Shown here in pieces: positions 63,101 through 64,000 of a stretch of 64,000 nucleotides of DNA. The DNA is from Vanilla planifolia. Its lineage: Eukaryota; Streptophyta; Magnoliopsida; Asparagales; Orchidaceae. The stretch is taken from the NCBI GenBank assembly GCA_023846275.1, contig JAIUJO010000086.1, forward strand, positions 1,379,190 to 1,443,189, read 5' to 3'. The translations under genes were made by a program, and so were the position numbers. Numbering within the stretch: the first letter of the stretch is position 1; every line of letters starts with the position of its first letter. A model generated the notes under the pieces. It had not been told where the DNA came from and made no database searches. It saw only the letters and a program-made list of their open reading frames with translations.

Positions 63101-64000
63101 TGCCTTTGAATCACTTAAGGTGAAACTGTATTTAGTAGTGTGAGTGGTCAAATTGAACTTGTTGGCTATATCAATGAAGGAGAAAATCTAAGAGAGATTC
63201 CATTCAATGGATGGAGAAGGATTTGATTTTTGTAACAAATTAATGGAGAATTAATTAAGAAGTTTGGTATGTACCTTACATGAACATTTTTTGATTTTGG
63301 ATTAGTTAATTAAAATTACTTCTTACAAAATATTTATGGGGATAAATGAGTTACTTTTGAAAGAAGGGATTTAGCCTTCACAAATTTGGAAGAGTAACAG
63401 AGGAACTCGGACAAGATCTTACATTTTTCAGAGTAGAATTTAACTTTAAATCTAATTTTTTGATCAACTGATTAGATGGATCTAAAATTATCCAAATCCT
63501 ATATGATAAAAGATTGAAGGTTCTAGTATGAGAATTAGAAGCTCGAATATTTTTGTGAAACTTTTTCTTGTGTTATTGTTAGAATCTCATCAAATGTTCA
63601 ACAAGAATCTAATGAATATTTAAAGGTTTTGAAGATGATACATATAGTTTGTTGAGGTCTTTGATATAGCAATATCTCGCACACTAACGAAAATAAATAT
63701 GTCATAATAAAAATAAAATGATTTGTATTGCACGAAAAAGTTATTAACATTTATTTTATAGTGATGCATATATTTTATTAAGTGTGGTATTAACCAACTA
63801 AGTAATATAATCTCAAAATTCTGTGGTCTTATATGCATGGGTGTTAAGACTTTTTTTATTAAATAATTATGATGGGTAACTTTATTTTTTGTTAACATTT
63901 TATGTATTGTGTATGAACATGACGAAACTCAAAAGGGGCAATTAGATTTCTTGAATACATAGATTGAGTAATAGTTTTAAATAATATTAGTTTGAATAAT
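60166..64000. other. Intergenic DNA, no gene identified
   Basis: The first few hundred bases may be the 3' LTR region of the copia remnant, without a recognisable partner. An 84-codon plus frame at 60,318-60,572 starts at an ATG and looks balanced in composition but has no motif I know. The 92-codon minus frame at 63,620-63,898 and the 78-codon minus frame at 61,371-61,607 are AT-rich and probably chance. 61.6-63.0 kb is very AT-rich; 63.0-63.6 kb is less so but unidentified. Confidence 0.4.

Noticed and set aside
1-64000. CRISPR arrays, rRNA genes, bacterial-type operons.
   Set aside because: No regularly spaced identical repeats with unique spacers and no rRNA motifs were seen, and all identified proteins are plant-type retroelement proteins.

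Overview
The window looks like intergenic DNA from a plant nuclear genome, probably a seed plant. Most of it is very AT-rich, with no cellular gene I can establish, and every recognisable protein remnant is from a plant-type retrotransposon: an L1-clade LINE with a DUF4283/CCHC ORF1 and an RVT_3-type RNase H, two Ty1/copia elements and one Ty3/gypsy chromovirus. I cannot name the species.

Layout. 1-10.9 kb is AT-rich filler with no readable gene. 10.9-12.7 kb is a diverged complex tandem duplication. 12.7-21.3 kb is more AT-rich filler, with one weak coding-like patch near 15.7-16.0 kb. 21.3-25.0 kb is less AT-rich and holds unidentified, decayed coding-like sequence. From about 25.14 to 37.2 kb lies an old tandem array of roughly 400-422-bp AT-rich monomers. 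A GC-rich LINE of about 6.69 kb (25,875-32,562, minus strand) is inserted in it. The anchors on either side of the LINE are one monomer apart once the LINE is subtracted, which independently supports the LINE ends.

The right part (38-55 kb) is a graveyard of LTR retrotransposons, all on the plus strand. A decayed copia element with a SIRE/Opie-like gag occupies about 39.5-47.0 kb, with recognisable LTRs, gag, integrase, RT and RNase H. A chromovirus remnant (49.9-51.9 kb) keeps parts of gag, the protease, and the integrase C-terminus with chromodomain, but lacks RT, RNase H and the integrase core. A direct repeat of about 1.3 kb (38.2-39.5 kb and 53.5-54.85 kb) flanks both, and may be the LTR pair of an older element into which the copia inserted. 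55-60 kb contains three stacked tandem duplications (about 330, 890 and 129 bp) and a second copia RT/RNase H remnant (59.2-60.2 kb). 60.2-64 kb shows nothing I can name.

The LINE is by far the youngest element. Its ORF1 is open, but ORF2 has five in-frame stops (four TAG, one TAA that removes the first residue of the RT active-site box) and one frameshift, so this copy cannot move by its own ORF2. I saw no CRISPR array, rRNA or tRNA, and no intact host gene. The most interesting items are structural: the LINE-in-satellite geometry, a perfect hairpin at the LINE 3' end, the deletion-derivative chromovirus, the repeated primer-binding-site region in the copia, and the datable order of duplications at 57.5-59.1 kb.
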